DNA from: Mycolicibacterium rutilum
Lineage (GTDB): Bacteria; Actinomycetota; Actinomycetes; Mycobacteriales; Mycobacteriaceae
Length of the DNA: 64,000 bases
Reading direction: 5' to 3'
NCBI RefSeq assembly: GCF_900108565.1
Contig: NZ_LT629971.1
Coordinates: forward strand, 62,001 to 126,000
Position 1 is the stretch's first letter. Every line of letters begins with the position of its first letter. Positions 10,201 to 17,455 of the stretch are shown in pieces. Under the pieces are notes generated by a model. That model was not told the origin of the DNA, did no database searches, and was given only the letters and a program-made list of their open reading frames with translations. The translations under genes were made by a program, and so were the position numbers.

Positions 10201-11423
10201 GCCCGGTTGGCCTGTTTGGTGTCGATGTAGGAGACGTCCTTGCCGGTGTAGATCGGGTTCATGTCGCGTGTCTGCGGCGACGCCTCGACACCGCGCTCGG
10301 CCAGCTCGGCGCGCACGGCGGCGAAGAACTCGCTGGGCAGTGCGCAGATGAACCGCGGCCAGGTGTAGCGCGCGTTCCACGATCGGTGAATCTCGGTGAC
10401 CCACTTGTTCGGTGGCGTGTAATCGGTGCCGACGGGCAGCAGCACGTTGCGGGTCAGCGCGACCTTCTTCAGCGCGGTGAACAACTCGTAGGTCTGCGCG
10501 GAGGCCTCCTCGAGCGTCGGCGCCGAGTCCATCCACCAGCCCGCCGCGTAGTGCGCAGGCATGTAGTGCGTCAGCAGCCCGCGCCCCGACGGCGCGATCC
10601 ACTCGAACTCGCTGTCGAACTGCATCCGCTCCGGATCACCGCCGCCGGCCATCGGGCCCCACTGGTGGTGCGGCCCACGCGCCCACGAACTCGACGTCAG
10701 CCCGGCGTCGGCGGCCATGCCCGGGAACTGCGGGTCGTGGCCGAACGCGTCGAGCTGCCACGCGGTCGCAGGGTCGGCGCCGAGCACGTCGCGCTGAAAG
10801 CCGATGCCGTGCACGAAGTTCCGGATCGTCGTCTCGGGACTGGTCAGGTTGGTATTCGGCTCGTTGTAGGTGCCGCCCATGATCTCGACGCGCCCGTCGG
10901 CGATGAAGCGGCGCAGGTCGGCGCGCTCTTCGGGGTGGGTGTCCCAGAACGGTTTGAGGTAGTCGACCTCGGCGAGCACGAACTTGTATTCCGGTTCCCG
11001 GCGCGCCATTTCGAGGTGCGCGCTGACCAGGTCGAAGCCGTTGGTCTGCCGGCACCGGCCCGGCGGGTCCTCGCTCCACACGCTGGTGTAGGCGGCCTGG
11101 GTGTTCCACCACACCGGGTCGTAGTGGAAGTGGCTGATCATGAACATCGTCCAGCCGGGCTCGGCGACGGTGAAGTCGAACGGCGTGATCGCGTCGCTGG
11201 TGACGACGCGCGCCTGCCGTATGTCCCCGACGGCCGCCGCGGTCACCGCCACCGGCACCTCGACGGTGTCGGAGTCGGCGCTCGCATACGCCTGGCCGGT
11301 CAGCCCGTCACCGTCGACGCGGACGTCGCCGCCGCCGTCGGTGTAGCTCACCCGCACAAGCTGCAGCGGCGCATCGACCGGCCCGACGAACAGTTCCGTC
11401 GACTCCGCCGAAGTGACGCGCAC
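7287..11423 (-). CDS. Glycoside hydrolase family 38 alpha-mannosidase (Rv0648-like)
   Basis: 1378 residues, somewhat longer than the M. tuberculosis Rv0648 product. GH38 enzymes are zinc-dependent retaining alpha-mannosidases. Seen: a beta-rich N-terminal domain (1-90), the metal-binding motif HFHYDPVWW at 98-106, and QLDAFGHDP at about 223-231, where the Asp is the expected nucleophile. Then come the GH38 middle domain and long C-terminal beta-sandwich domains. No signal peptide, so probably cytosolic turnover of mannosides or mannosylated glycans. First gene of a three-gene overlapping operon with the SurA-like protein and the ROK kinase. GTG start at 11423. Confidence 0.9.
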   Translation of the reverse strand: MRVTSAESTELFVGPVDAPLQLVRVSYTDGGGDVRVDGDGLTGQAYASADSDTVEVPVAVTAAAVGDIRQARVVTSDAITPFDFTVAEPGWTMFMISHFHYDPVWWNTQAAYTSVWSEDPPGRCRQTNGFDLVSAHLEMARREPEYKFVLAEVDYLKPFWDTHPEERADLRRFIADGRVEIMGGTYNEPNTNLTSPETTIRNFVHGIGFQRDVLGADPATAWQLDAFGHDPQFPGMAADAGLTSSSWARGPHHQWGPMAGGGDPERMQFDSEFEWIAPSGRGLLTHYMPAHYAAGWWMDSAPTLEEASAQTYELFTALKKVALTRNVLLPVGTDYTPPNKWVTEIHRSWNARYTWPRFICALPSEFFAAVRAELAERGVEASPQTRDMNPIYTGKDVSYIDTKQANRAAEDAVLDAEKFAVFAGLLGGATYPQAALTKAWVQLVYGAHHDAITGSESDQVYLDLLTGWRDAWELGRTARDNALALLSGAVDGSVVVWNPLAHKRTDVVTARMPDAAGAVRVMDADGAEVPAHVEHDGRSVSFLARDVPSVGWRSYRVLTADTSSAWEPVDGCEIANEWYRLRVDPARGGAVDSLVASGRELLADGRVGNELAVYDEYSAHPEAGEGPWHLLPRGPVVASSSGPASVQAFRGPLGSRLVVRGRIGELLRYTQTLTLWDGVARVDCRTVIDEFTGEDRLLRLRWPCPIPGALPVSEVGDAVIGRGFGLLHAGEAAVDSAEHPWTLDNPAYGWFGLSSAVRVRVGASTRAVSVAEVVGSSAVARPLMVALARAGVTATCSSASGPRYGDLTVDSNLPDTRIALGGPSENPFTAAVLADAGQAYTDELHRQLQATGTARVWVPASEPLSAVWVPGADLRGVRALPVLIVAGAALEDAVAAVADDLADFEIAVAQQAPAAEFEDRTVAVLNRGIPGFAVEPDGTLHLSLMRSCTGWPSGTWIDPPRRTAPDGSNFQLQHWTHTFEYALVSGAGDWRQSGVPALSAEFSRPLLPVTERRPVTGSLPSWGSLLEIEPAGKVHLGALKAAGNPLAAGRSQPLHPSDGVAMRLVEKCGAATDVTITSGLRRVSASRVDLLEQPRVQELVTDGLALHGYEIATALTRLNLPRMIDADHEVLAPDAEEAQPLYARYWLHNRGPAPLGGLPAVAHLHPQHVVADSQVRLRLTVASDCTDEVLHGRVRMVCPDGWTVEPAVLPFMLPPGEYVDAAVEVSPPDGVAPGLYPVRAEMALTGAHDPIPPSWRQVVEDVCVVAVDAPPDDRLLRLVDGPVAVAVAAGESARLTVTVGTDAHADIAAEAHLISPWGTWEWIGPAACGLEVPARGTVSLSFDVAPPAWTEPGEWWALIRIAAAGHLVYSPAVKVTVR

Positions 11424-11450
11424 GCCCCGACCCTACGTGCCGTTCTCCTG

Positions 11451-11510
11451 GCGAGCAGTCGCAAATTGCCCCAAATCCGCCGCGAAAAGGGCCACTTTGC
11501 GGCTGCTCGC
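11451..11510. repeat. 15-bp inverted repeat between minus-strand genes
   Basis: Arms 11451-11465 and 11496-11510 match at 14 of 15 positions, the mismatch allowing a G-U pair, with a 30-base loop. It lies after the EEP gene's upstream neighbour and before the EEP stop. No T-run; may be a dispersed palindromic element rather than a terminator. Confidence 0.5.
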
Positions 11511-11520
11511 GCAGGAAGCG

Positions 11521-12294
11521 TCAGGACCGGGACACGTCGACCACCAACGCGCGGTGGTCGCTGATCGGCAGCTCCGGTGTGCAGCACCGCTCGACACGCA
11601 GTCCGCGGTCGTCGGTGAGGATGTGGTCGAGCTGCCGGTCGGGCTGCTCGGCGGGAAAGGTGATCCCCGACGCGAGCGGCCGCAACCGCGTCCACCGGTG
11701 CACCGTCTCGGGCACCATGTTCAGATCGCCCATCAACACCCGCGGCGCCGGGAAACCCTGCATGTCGCGCACCAGCCGGCGCAGCTGCATGCGGTTCCAC
11801 CCCGGCACGAACGACAGGTGCGTGTTGGCGACGGTCATCGGGCCCAGCGGCGTGTCCAGACAGCCGACCATCGCCGCGCGCGGCTCCTCGTTGACGACCT
11901 GCACGCGGTTCGGCCCCGGCAGGTACATCGGAAACCGCACCGGGATCCGCGGCAGCCGCACCACCTGCCACGACTCGGCCGGATAGCGCGACAGCAGCGC
12001 GATGCCGTAGGCGGCGGTGCCGGGCTGCTCGTGACCGGTGGCGGCCATCCAGGTGGCGCCCGGTGTGCCGGAGATCGCCGCGACGAACCGGTGGCTGACC
12101 GCGCCCATGGCCTCGGCGGCGACGGCGGTGAGGTCGGCCATGCCCGATCGCGGCTGGTCCAGGTCGACCTCCTGCAGGGCCAGGATGTCGGCGTCGAGCT
12201 CGCGGACGGACTCGACGAGCCGATCCCGGTGAACAACACCGTCGTGAACGCTGCGACCGTGCAGGATGTTGAAGGTGGCCATCCGCATCTGCAT
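11521..12294 (-). CDS. Endonuclease/exonuclease/phosphatase-fold protein
   Basis: 257 residues of the EEP superfamily (DNase I, sphingomyelinase, inositol phosphatase fold). Seen: an N-terminal ATFNILHGR strand, LQEVD with the metal-binding Glu, VANTHLS, MGDLN with the catalytic Asp-x-Asn, and SDHRALV at the C-terminus with the catalytic His. No signal peptide or membrane segment, unlike the second EEP protein at 24458. Substrate cannot be read from the sequence. In-frame ATGs at 12294, 12288 and 12282 are all possible starts, with no strong ribosome site to choose between them. Confidence 0.82.
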   Translation of the reverse strand: MQMRMATFNILHGRSVHDGVVHRDRLVESVRELDADILALQEVDLDQPRSGMADLTAVAAEAMGAVSHRFVAAISGTPGATWMAATGHEQPGTAAYGIALLSRYPAESWQVVRLPRIPVRFPMYLPGPNRVQVVNEEPRAAMVGCLDTPLGPMTVANTHLSFVPGWNRMQLRRLVRDMQGFPAPRVLMGDLNMVPETVHRWTRLRPLASGITFPAEQPDRQLDHILTDDRGLRVERCCTPELPISDHRALVVDVSRS

Positions 12295-12348
12295 GGGTAC
12301 TAGCTACCCACAATGACCGCTAGGTGATCAGTCGGCCCCGGGAGAGTA

Positions 12349-12900
12349 GTGCCACAGAGAAACGATGATCTGCGCGACGCGCTCAAGCGGGCGGCGTCGG
12401 CACTGCGCGCGCAGGGCCCGGACTTCGCGCTGGCCGGCAGCTATGCGCTGTGGGTGTTCGGCGGCCCGGAACCGGTGCACGACGTCGACTTCGTCGTCGC
12501 CGAACCCGACACCGAGAAGGCGGCCGCGACGCTGGAGGAGGCCGGTTTCCGCGTCGAGCGCACGCCCGAGGACTGGTTGTTCAAGGCGTGCGTCGAGGAC
12601 GACTTCGTCATCGACGTGCTGCACCGCCTCAACGGCGTCCCGGTCGACAAGGAGAGCATCCTGGCCGCCGAGGAGCACGATGTGCTGGCGATCCGGATGC
12701 GGGTGTTGCCGCCGACCGAGGTGTTGACCGAGAAGCTGAACTCGCTCAACGAACACCATTGCGATTTCGCGGCGCTGCTGCCCGGCGTGCGTGCGGTGCG
12801 CGAACAACTCGACTGGGAGCACATCCGCACGGCCACCGCCGAGAACCCGTTCGCGGCGGCGTTCCTGTTTCTCGCCGACCGCCTCGAACTCACCGGCTGA
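12349..12900 (+). CDS. Nucleotidyltransferase-fold protein
   Basis: 183 residues. Seen: the Pol-beta-type signature GSYALWVFG followed by HDVDFVV (two metal-binding Asp) and a third acidic strand FVIDVLHRL. This resembles MNT/AbiEii-like minimal nucleotidyltransferases, some of which are toxins and some orphan enzymes. No antitoxin-like partner gene lies beside it, so a toxin role is not supported. GGGAG precedes the GTG start. The 3' end overlaps the WYL regulator by 11 bp in convergent orientation. Confidence 0.72.
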   Translation: MPQRNDDLRDALKRAASALRAQGPDFALAGSYALWVFGGPEPVHDVDFVVAEPDTEKAAATLEEAGFRVERTPEDWLFKACVEDDFVIDVLHRLNGVPVDKESILAAEEHDVLAIRMRVLPPTEVLTEKLNSLNEHHCDFAALLPGVRAVREQLDWEHIRTATAENPFAAAFLFLADRLELTG

Positions 12901-13843
12901 CGCTGCGCTGCAGCCGGGCCGAGACGGCGTCGACCGCACGTACCACTTCGTCGGGCTCGAGAACCTCGAAGTCGCAGCCGACCGTCGCGAAGTAGAAGAC
13001 CATGCGCTCGGGGTCGTCGGCGCCGGTGGTGACGACGCACGCGTCGGGCCCGTCGGGTTCGATCGTCACCGACGCGGGTGAGAAGTGCTGAGCGACAGTG
13101 CTTTCCGGAGCATGGAAGCGCACGCGCGCGACGTAGCGGTAGGGCGAGCTGCTGATGGACCGCTGCACGTAGGTGGCGGCGTCGGGCGCCTCGCGCGGGG
13201 TGAACGTGCTGCCGGCCGCGCACACGTCGGCCATGCGGTCCAGCCGCAGGCTGCGCCAGTCCTGCTTGTCGCGGTCGTAGGCCAGCAGGTACCAGCGGCG
13301 CCCGGTGGTGACGAGCTGGTACGGCTCGAGGCGACGCTGGGTGGCGTTGCCGCGGATGTCGACGTAGCCGGCGGTGACGTGCTCGTGGTCGCGGCAGGCC
13401 CGCGCCAGCGTCATCAGCACATCGGGGGCGACGGGGGTGTCCGACGACGAGGCGAGGCTGACGGTCGAGTCGTGCACCGCGGCGACCTGCGAGCGCAGCC
13501 GCGACGGCATCACCTGGTCGAGCTTGCTCAGCGCCCGCAGCGCGGACTCGCCGACCCCGGCGACGGTCCCGCCCGCCGCCAGCCGCAGGCAGACGGCCAT
13601 CGCGACGGCCTCGTCGGGGTCGAGCAGCAGCGGCGGCAGCGCCGCGCCGGCGCCGAGTTGGTAGCCGCCGCCGTGGCCCTTGCTCGCGTGCACGGGATAG
13701 CCGAGGTCGCGCAGGCGTTCGACGTCGCGGCGCACGCTGCGGGTGGTCACGCCGAGCCGCTCGGCGAGCTCGTCGCTCGTCCACACCCGTCGCGACTGCA
13801 GCAGCCCAAGCAGTTGCAGCACCCGGCTCGTCGTCTCCGACAT
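12890..13843 (-). CDS. WYL-domain transcriptional regulator (YafY type)
   Basis: 317 residues. Seen: an N-terminal winged HTH (residues 1-60: TSDELAERLGVTTRSVRRDVERL) and a WYL domain with the RRWYLLAYD core near 180, then the WCX C-terminal region. WYL proteins sense small ligands or nucleic acids and act as activators or repressors. A 15-bp palindrome lies 24 bases upstream of its ATG and a near-identical one in the DUF2243/DinB promoter region, suggesting autoregulation and control of those neighbours. Confidence 0.87.
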   Translation of the reverse strand: MSETTSRVLQLLGLLQSRRVWTSDELAERLGVTTRSVRRDVERLRDLGYPVHASKGHGGGYQLGAGAALPPLLLDPDEAVAMAVCLRLAAGGTVAGVGESALRALSKLDQVMPSRLRSQVAAVHDSTVSLASSSDTPVAPDVLMTLARACRDHEHVTAGYVDIRGNATQRRLEPYQLVTTGRRWYLLAYDRDKQDWRSLRLDRMADVCAAGSTFTPREAPDAATYVQRSISSSPYRYVARVRFHAPESTVAQHFSPASVTIEPDGPDACVVTTGADDPERMVFYFATVGCDFEVLEPDEVVRAVDAVSARLQRSVSR

Positions 13844-13863
13844 AGCCGAAGACTGTCACATAT

Positions 13864-14355
13864 TCAGGACAGATTCTGTCCGCTGAGTAGTTGGGCGGCT
13901 CCTCGCCGGTAGAGCGCCCAGCCGCCCGCGACCAGCAGCACCCCGAACACCAGGAAGCCGATGTCCCAGGACAGCGGGGCGCCGAGGTCGTCGCGCACGT
14001 GGTGCACGCCCAGCAGCTGGTGGTCGATGACGCCCTCGACGACGTTGAAGATCCCCCAGCCCGTCAACAGCAGCCCGACGTGGAACGACCAGTTCGGCGC
14101 GAGCCGGCGCTGTTGCCAGGCCAGCAGGGTCAGCGACATGCCGAGCGACACCAGCAGCCACGTCGCGGCGTGGAAGAAACCGTCGGCGACGACGTTGGCC
14201 TCCAGCCCGCCCAGCGTTTTCGGCGGATAGGCCTCAACGCTGCTGACCATGTGATGCCACTGCAGGATCTCGTGCAGCACGATGCCGTCGATGAAGCCGC
14301 CGAGCCCGAGCCCGAGCAGCAGACTGGGCGCGCGGGTCGGCATACGTTCGGTCAC
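13864..14355 (-). CDS. DUF2243 integral membrane protein
   Basis: 163 residues with four hydrophobic helices. Seen: the DUF2243 hallmark GGFIDGIVLHEILQWHHM near residues 18-36 and the NVVEGVIDHQLLGVHHV segment near 104-120, both rich in conserved His that could bind a metal. Function of the family is unknown. It lies upstream of the WYL regulator on the same strand, and the palindrome overlapping its stop region may be the regulator's operator. Confidence 0.83.
   Translation of the reverse strand: MTERMPTRAPSLLLGLGLGGFIDGIVLHEILQWHHMVSSVEAYPPKTLGGLEANVVADGFFHAATWLLVSLGMSLTLLAWQQRRLAPNWSFHVGLLLTGWGIFNVVEGVIDHQLLGVHHVRDDLGAPLSWDIGFLVFGVLLVAGGWALYRRGAAQLLSGQNLS
13867..13881. promoter_or_regulatory. 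Operator-like palindrome upstream of the WYL regulator
   Basis: GGACAGATTCTGTCC, a perfect 5-bp-arm palindrome 24 bases before the WYL start and overlapping the end of DUF2243. It matches 12 of 15 bases of the site at 14406-14420. Confidence 0.5.
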
Positions 14356-14402
14356 CGGGTACTGATGCCCGCTCGGTGGCGAGGTATGCGCCCGAAAATG
14401 TC

Positions 14403-14423
14403 ATAGGACCGAAACTGTCCTAT
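14403..14423. promoter_or_regulatory. Operator-like inverted repeat between DUF2243 and DinB
   Basis: ATAGGAC and GTCCTAT arms, 7 bp each, separated by 7 bases in the divergent DUF2243/DinB intergenic region. Its core GGACCGAAACTGTCC (14406-14420) repeats the palindrome upstream of the WYL gene. Confidence 0.5.
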
Positions 14424-14443
14424 AGTTCTGCGACGCTGATCGT

Positions 14444-14974
14444 ATGCGCACAACGGTCACCAACGAGCTCGCCGAACAGACCGACTTCCACTGGACCCGA
14501 TTCCTGCGCCCGCGATTCCAGGGGCTCAGCGACGACGAGTACTTCTGGCAGCCGGTGCCCGACTGCTGGACCGTCCACCCGGACGGGTCGATCGACTTCG
14601 ACTATCCCGAGCCGACACCGACACCGTTCACGACGATCGCGTGGCGGCTCGCGCACGTCATCGTCGGCGTCTTCGCGGTGCGCAACCACAGCCACTTCGG
14701 CGCGCCACCGGCCGACTATGAGACGTGGCAGTACGCCACCGACGCGGCCACCGCGCTGCGCCAACTCGACGAGCAGTACCAGACCTGGATCGACGGCGTG
14801 CGCGCGTTGTCCGCCGATGACCTCAATCGGCCGGTCGGACCGGCCGAGGGGCCTTACGCTGACTATCCGATGCTCACCCTGGTTCTGCACATCAACCGTG
14901 AGTTCATTCATCACGGTGCCGAAATCGCTTGTATTCGAGATCTTTACGCTCACACCAACCGAGAGGGAAAGTAA
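14444..14974 (+). CDS. DinB-superfamily protein
   Basis: 176 residues with the four-helix DinB/YfiT fold. Members of this superfamily use three His residues to bind a metal; some are mycothiol- or bacillithiol-dependent transferases. Seen here: HVIVGVFAVRNHSHF and the C-terminal HINREFIHHGAEI segment, which supply the likely His ligands. It ends 2 bases before a second DinB-fold gene, so the two are an operon. Transcribed away from DUF2243 over a palindromic operator candidate. Confidence 0.82.
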   Translation: MRTTVTNELAEQTDFHWTRFLRPRFQGLSDDEYFWQPVPDCWTVHPDGSIDFDYPEPTPTPFTTIAWRLAHVIVGVFAVRNHSHFGAPPADYETWQYATDAATALRQLDEQYQTWIDGVRALSADDLNRPVGPAEGPYADYPMLTLVLHINREFIHHGAEIACIRDLYAHTNREGK

Positions 14975-14976
14975 CC

Positions 14977-15582
14977 ATGCCAGGAATGCCGCCGCCCGCC
15001 GCCGACGAACGCCAGACGCTGATCGAGTTCCTCGCGTTCCAGCAGAACGCGTTCTTCTCGGTGGCGTTCGGGCTGACCGACGAGCAGGCGCGCTCGACGC
15101 CGTCGGTCAGCGCGCTGTCGATCGGCGGATTGGCCAAACACGCCGCCGGGGTGCAGAAGGGCTGGACCGACCGGATGGTCGCGGCGCCGGACTTCCCGCC
15201 CAAGGACGACCGTCCGATGGACGTGGTGATGGCCGAGTACCAGGACCAGTACGTGATGCGCGACGACGAGACACTCGCCGGGCTGCTCGACGCGTTGCGG
15301 GCGCAGAACGAGGAGACGCTGCGCGTGCTCAAGGCCGCGGATCTGTCGACGCCGGTGCCGGTGCCGCACGAGGTGCCATGGTTCCCGCACGACATCGACC
15401 ACTGGAACGTGCGCTGGGTCGCGATGCACCTGATCGAGGAGCTCTGCCGGCACGCCGGACACGCCGACATCATTCGCGAATCCCTCGACCGCGCAACGAT
15501 GTACGAGTTGATGGCCGCCAACGAGGAGTGGCCGGAGACGGACTTCATCAAGAGGTGGCGTCCCGCGTCGGTGGTGAGCTGA
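14977..15582 (+). CDS. DinB-family protein (DUF664 type)
   Basis: 201 residues. Seen: LIEFLAFQQNAFFSVAFGL at the N-terminus, GLAKHAAGVQKGW with a metal-ligand-type His, and the C-terminal HLIEELCRHAGHADIIRE with the HxxxH ligands, all typical of DUF664/DinB proteins (mycothiol-dependent enzyme fold). Its ribosome site GAGAGGG is inside the end of the upstream DinB gene. The pair may act on related electrophiles, but no substrate can be read off. Confidence 0.84.
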   Translation: MPGMPPPAADERQTLIEFLAFQQNAFFSVAFGLTDEQARSTPSVSALSIGGLAKHAAGVQKGWTDRMVAAPDFPPKDDRPMDVVMAEYQDQYVMRDDETLAGLLDALRAQNEETLRVLKAADLSTPVPVPHEVPWFPHDIDHWNVRWVAMHLIEELCRHAGHADIIRESLDRATMYELMAANEEWPETDFIKRWRPASVVS

Positions 15583-15624
15583 CTCAGGGTCGGCGCGTCG
15601 TGCGCCGACGCGTCGTGCGCCGAT

Positions 15625-15673
15625 TTCTACGCCAGGGCTGCGATTTGGGCCGTTTCACAGCCCTGGCGTAGAA
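15625..15673. terminator. 16-bp perfect hairpin between convergent genes
   Basis: Arms 15625-15640 and 15658-15673 are perfect complements with a 17-base loop, between DinB (+) and TetR (-). Probably a bidirectional terminator. The loop shares a GATTTGGG-like core with the inverted repeat at 11451-11510. Confidence 0.6.
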
Positions 15674-15701
15674 CTCGCGGAGACCCCGTGAACCCCGAGA
15701 C

Positions 15702-16298
15702 CTACCGCAGCCACTGGCGCACGGCGTGGTCGACGACCGCATCGAGGTCCGTGCCCAACCGCCCCGCCAGCCACTGCTGGGCGAGCTCGGCCATCGCACC
15801 GGTGTACATCGCCGCGCCGACCTGCGCGGCGATCGGATCGGAGTCGGGGTGTAGCCGCCCGCCCTCGGTCAACACGCCCTCGCGCAACAGATCCTGCGTC
15901 GCCGCCCGCCGCGCCGCCAGCACCGGATTGGACCGTGCGTCGGTGAACAGCACGCGACCCCGCCGCGGGTCGGCCGAGCTGAACCCCAGCACCGCGGCGA
16001 TGCCGGCGCGGGTCCGTGCGCGCACCGAGTCCTCCGCCGACGTCATCGCCGCCTCGACGGCCTCGCCCAACTCGGCGCTCACCTGGTCGTACACGGCACC
16101 GAGCAACTCGTCGGTGTCGGCGAAGCTTTCGTAGAAGTAGCGGGTGTTCATTCCGCACGCGCGGCACACCGAGCGCACCGACAGCGCCGCTTCCCCGCCG
16201 TCGCCGAACAACTGGAAGGCCGCGTCGATCAACCTCGCGCGCCGCTCGGCGCGACGGTCCGTCAGTGGCACCCCGGCCCAACGCGTGGGACTCGACAT
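15702..16298 (-). CDS. TetR-family repressor
   Basis: 198 residues. Seen: an N-terminal HTH (RRARLIDAAFQLFG, then SVRSVCRACGMNTRYFYESF, residues about 18-62) and a ligand-binding C-terminal helical domain. It is divergent from the MpaB-type oxygenase, with a 26-bp palindrome between them, the standard layout for a local repressor. The inducer is unknown. Confidence 0.9.
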   Translation of the reverse strand: MSSPTRWAGVPLTDRRAERRARLIDAAFQLFGDGGEAALSVRSVCRACGMNTRYFYESFADTDELLGAVYDQVSAELGEAVEAAMTSAEDSVRARTRAGIAAVLGFSSADPRRGRVLFTDARSNPVLAARRAATQDLLREGVLTEGGRLHPDSDPIAAQVGAAMYTGAMAELAQQWLAGRLGTDLDAVVDHAVRQWLR

Positions 16299-16338
16299 GA
16301 ACCCAGGGTAGATCTGGTCACGGCCGTACCCAAAATGT

Positions 16339-16364
16339 ATTCTGGCTACAGCTGTAACCAGAAT
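16339..16364. promoter_or_regulatory. 26-bp palindromic TetR operator candidate
   Basis: A 26-base near-perfect palindrome (one mismatched pair) built on ATTCTGG...TACAGCTGTA...CCAGAAT. It lies 41 bases from the TetR start and 21 from the oxygenase GTG at 16385, so it can control both. Confidence 0.72.
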
Positions 16365-16384
16365 CCGTGAAAGGACGCCGGACC

Positions 16385-17383
16385 GTGATCCTGCTGCCGC
16401 ACCAGTTCATCGGCGAGTTCCTCAACCAGCGCTTCGACAAGGACGTCCGACGCAACTACTTCCGGGGCATGGAGTTCGCCGCGCCGGTCGGTGATCCCGG
16501 CTGGTTCGGGCCGGGCAGCGCCACCTGGCACGTGCACTCGCACATGCAGACGCTGATCTTCGGCCTGCAGTGCGCGGCGTTCATGGAGCGCCTCGACCCG
16601 TCGATCTTCTGGATGGGCATGCACCACTCGCGACTGGTCAAGCGCGACGAGAACGGCGTCGGCATCCCCGAGATCGACCCGAAGGGCGCGGCGGTGCGGC
16701 TGGGCCACTCGATCGCGTTCTTCATCGGCACCGCCTACGGGTCCACCGAGACCGCCGAGCGACTGGCGCAGACCGTGCGCTCGATGCACCACACCATCAA
16801 GGGCACCCGCCCCGACGGCGCCCGCTACGACGCCGACGACCCCGACTGGCTGCGCTGGAACTACGCCACCGTGGTGTGGGGCCTGGCCACCGCGCACGAG
16901 CTCTACCATCCGAACCCGTTGCGCGGCAAGGACATCGACCGCTACTACCGCGAGTTCATCCGCGTCGGCCACGCGCTGGGCGGCACCGACCTGCCCGAAC
17001 CCAAGGCCGAGGTCGCCGAGTGCCTCGAGTCGTATCTACCGAAGCTGGCCGTCACGCACGGCACCGCGGTGGCCACCGGCCCGGAGCTGCCGCTGGCGGA
17101 GTCGGCCATCAACTGGGCGATCCGCGACACCATGCCGCGCTGGGCCAAGCAGTTGATCCAGCACAAGGACATCAACATCGTCGAACGCACCGCCCGCCGG
17201 GCCACCGTGTGGACGATCATCAACGGCCTGCATCTGGCGCAGGGCCCGATCCCGGAGTTCCGGCAGGCTCAGGCCCGGGTCAAAGCGGGGACGACGGTCA
17301 AGCACACGCTGCCGACGTACCAGCCGGGCGACGACCCCGTGCGCAGCCGCGACGAGGTCGAGCGCGCCTTCGCCGAAGCCTGA
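16385..17383 (+). CDS. MpaB/latex-clearing-type oxygenase (DUF2236)
   Basis: 332 residues of the ER-bound-oxygenase MpaB / rubber-oxygenase catalytic family. These proteins have a globin-like helical fold; some bind heme b and cleave isoprenoid chains. Seen: the conserved core with HSIAFFIGTAYGS, YATVVWGLATAHELYHP and YYREFIRVGHALG, including candidate heme-ligand His. The GTG at 16385 has AAAGGA at a good distance; an upstream in-frame GTG at 16367 has none. Next to a TetR gene with a shared palindrome. Substrate unknown. Confidence 0.82.
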   Translation: MILLPHQFIGEFLNQRFDKDVRRNYFRGMEFAAPVGDPGWFGPGSATWHVHSHMQTLIFGLQCAAFMERLDPSIFWMGMHHSRLVKRDENGVGIPEIDPKGAAVRLGHSIAFFIGTAYGSTETAERLAQTVRSMHHTIKGTRPDGARYDADDPDWLRWNYATVVWGLATAHELYHPNPLRGKDIDRYYREFIRVGHALGGTDLPEPKAEVAECLESYLPKLAVTHGTAVATGPELPLAESAINWAIRDTMPRWAKQLIQHKDINIVERTARRATVWTIINGLHLAQGPIPEFRQAQARVKAGTTVKHTLPTYQPGDDPVRSRDEVERAFAEA

Positions 17384-17455
17384 GGCGCGCCGGCTCACTG
17401 TGAGCCGGTCCACAGCTTTTCGCGGGCCACCACGGATTTTGAGAGACTGCAACCT

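Noticed and set aside
9537..11564. 675-codon plus-strand open frame opposite the mannosidase
   Set aside because: Antisense shadow in GC-rich DNA; the minus-strand GH38 motifs are decisive.
12349..12900. Toxin-antitoxin module around the nucleotidyltransferase
   Set aside because: No small antitoxin-like gene is adjacent; the neighbour is a WYL regulator in convergent orientation.
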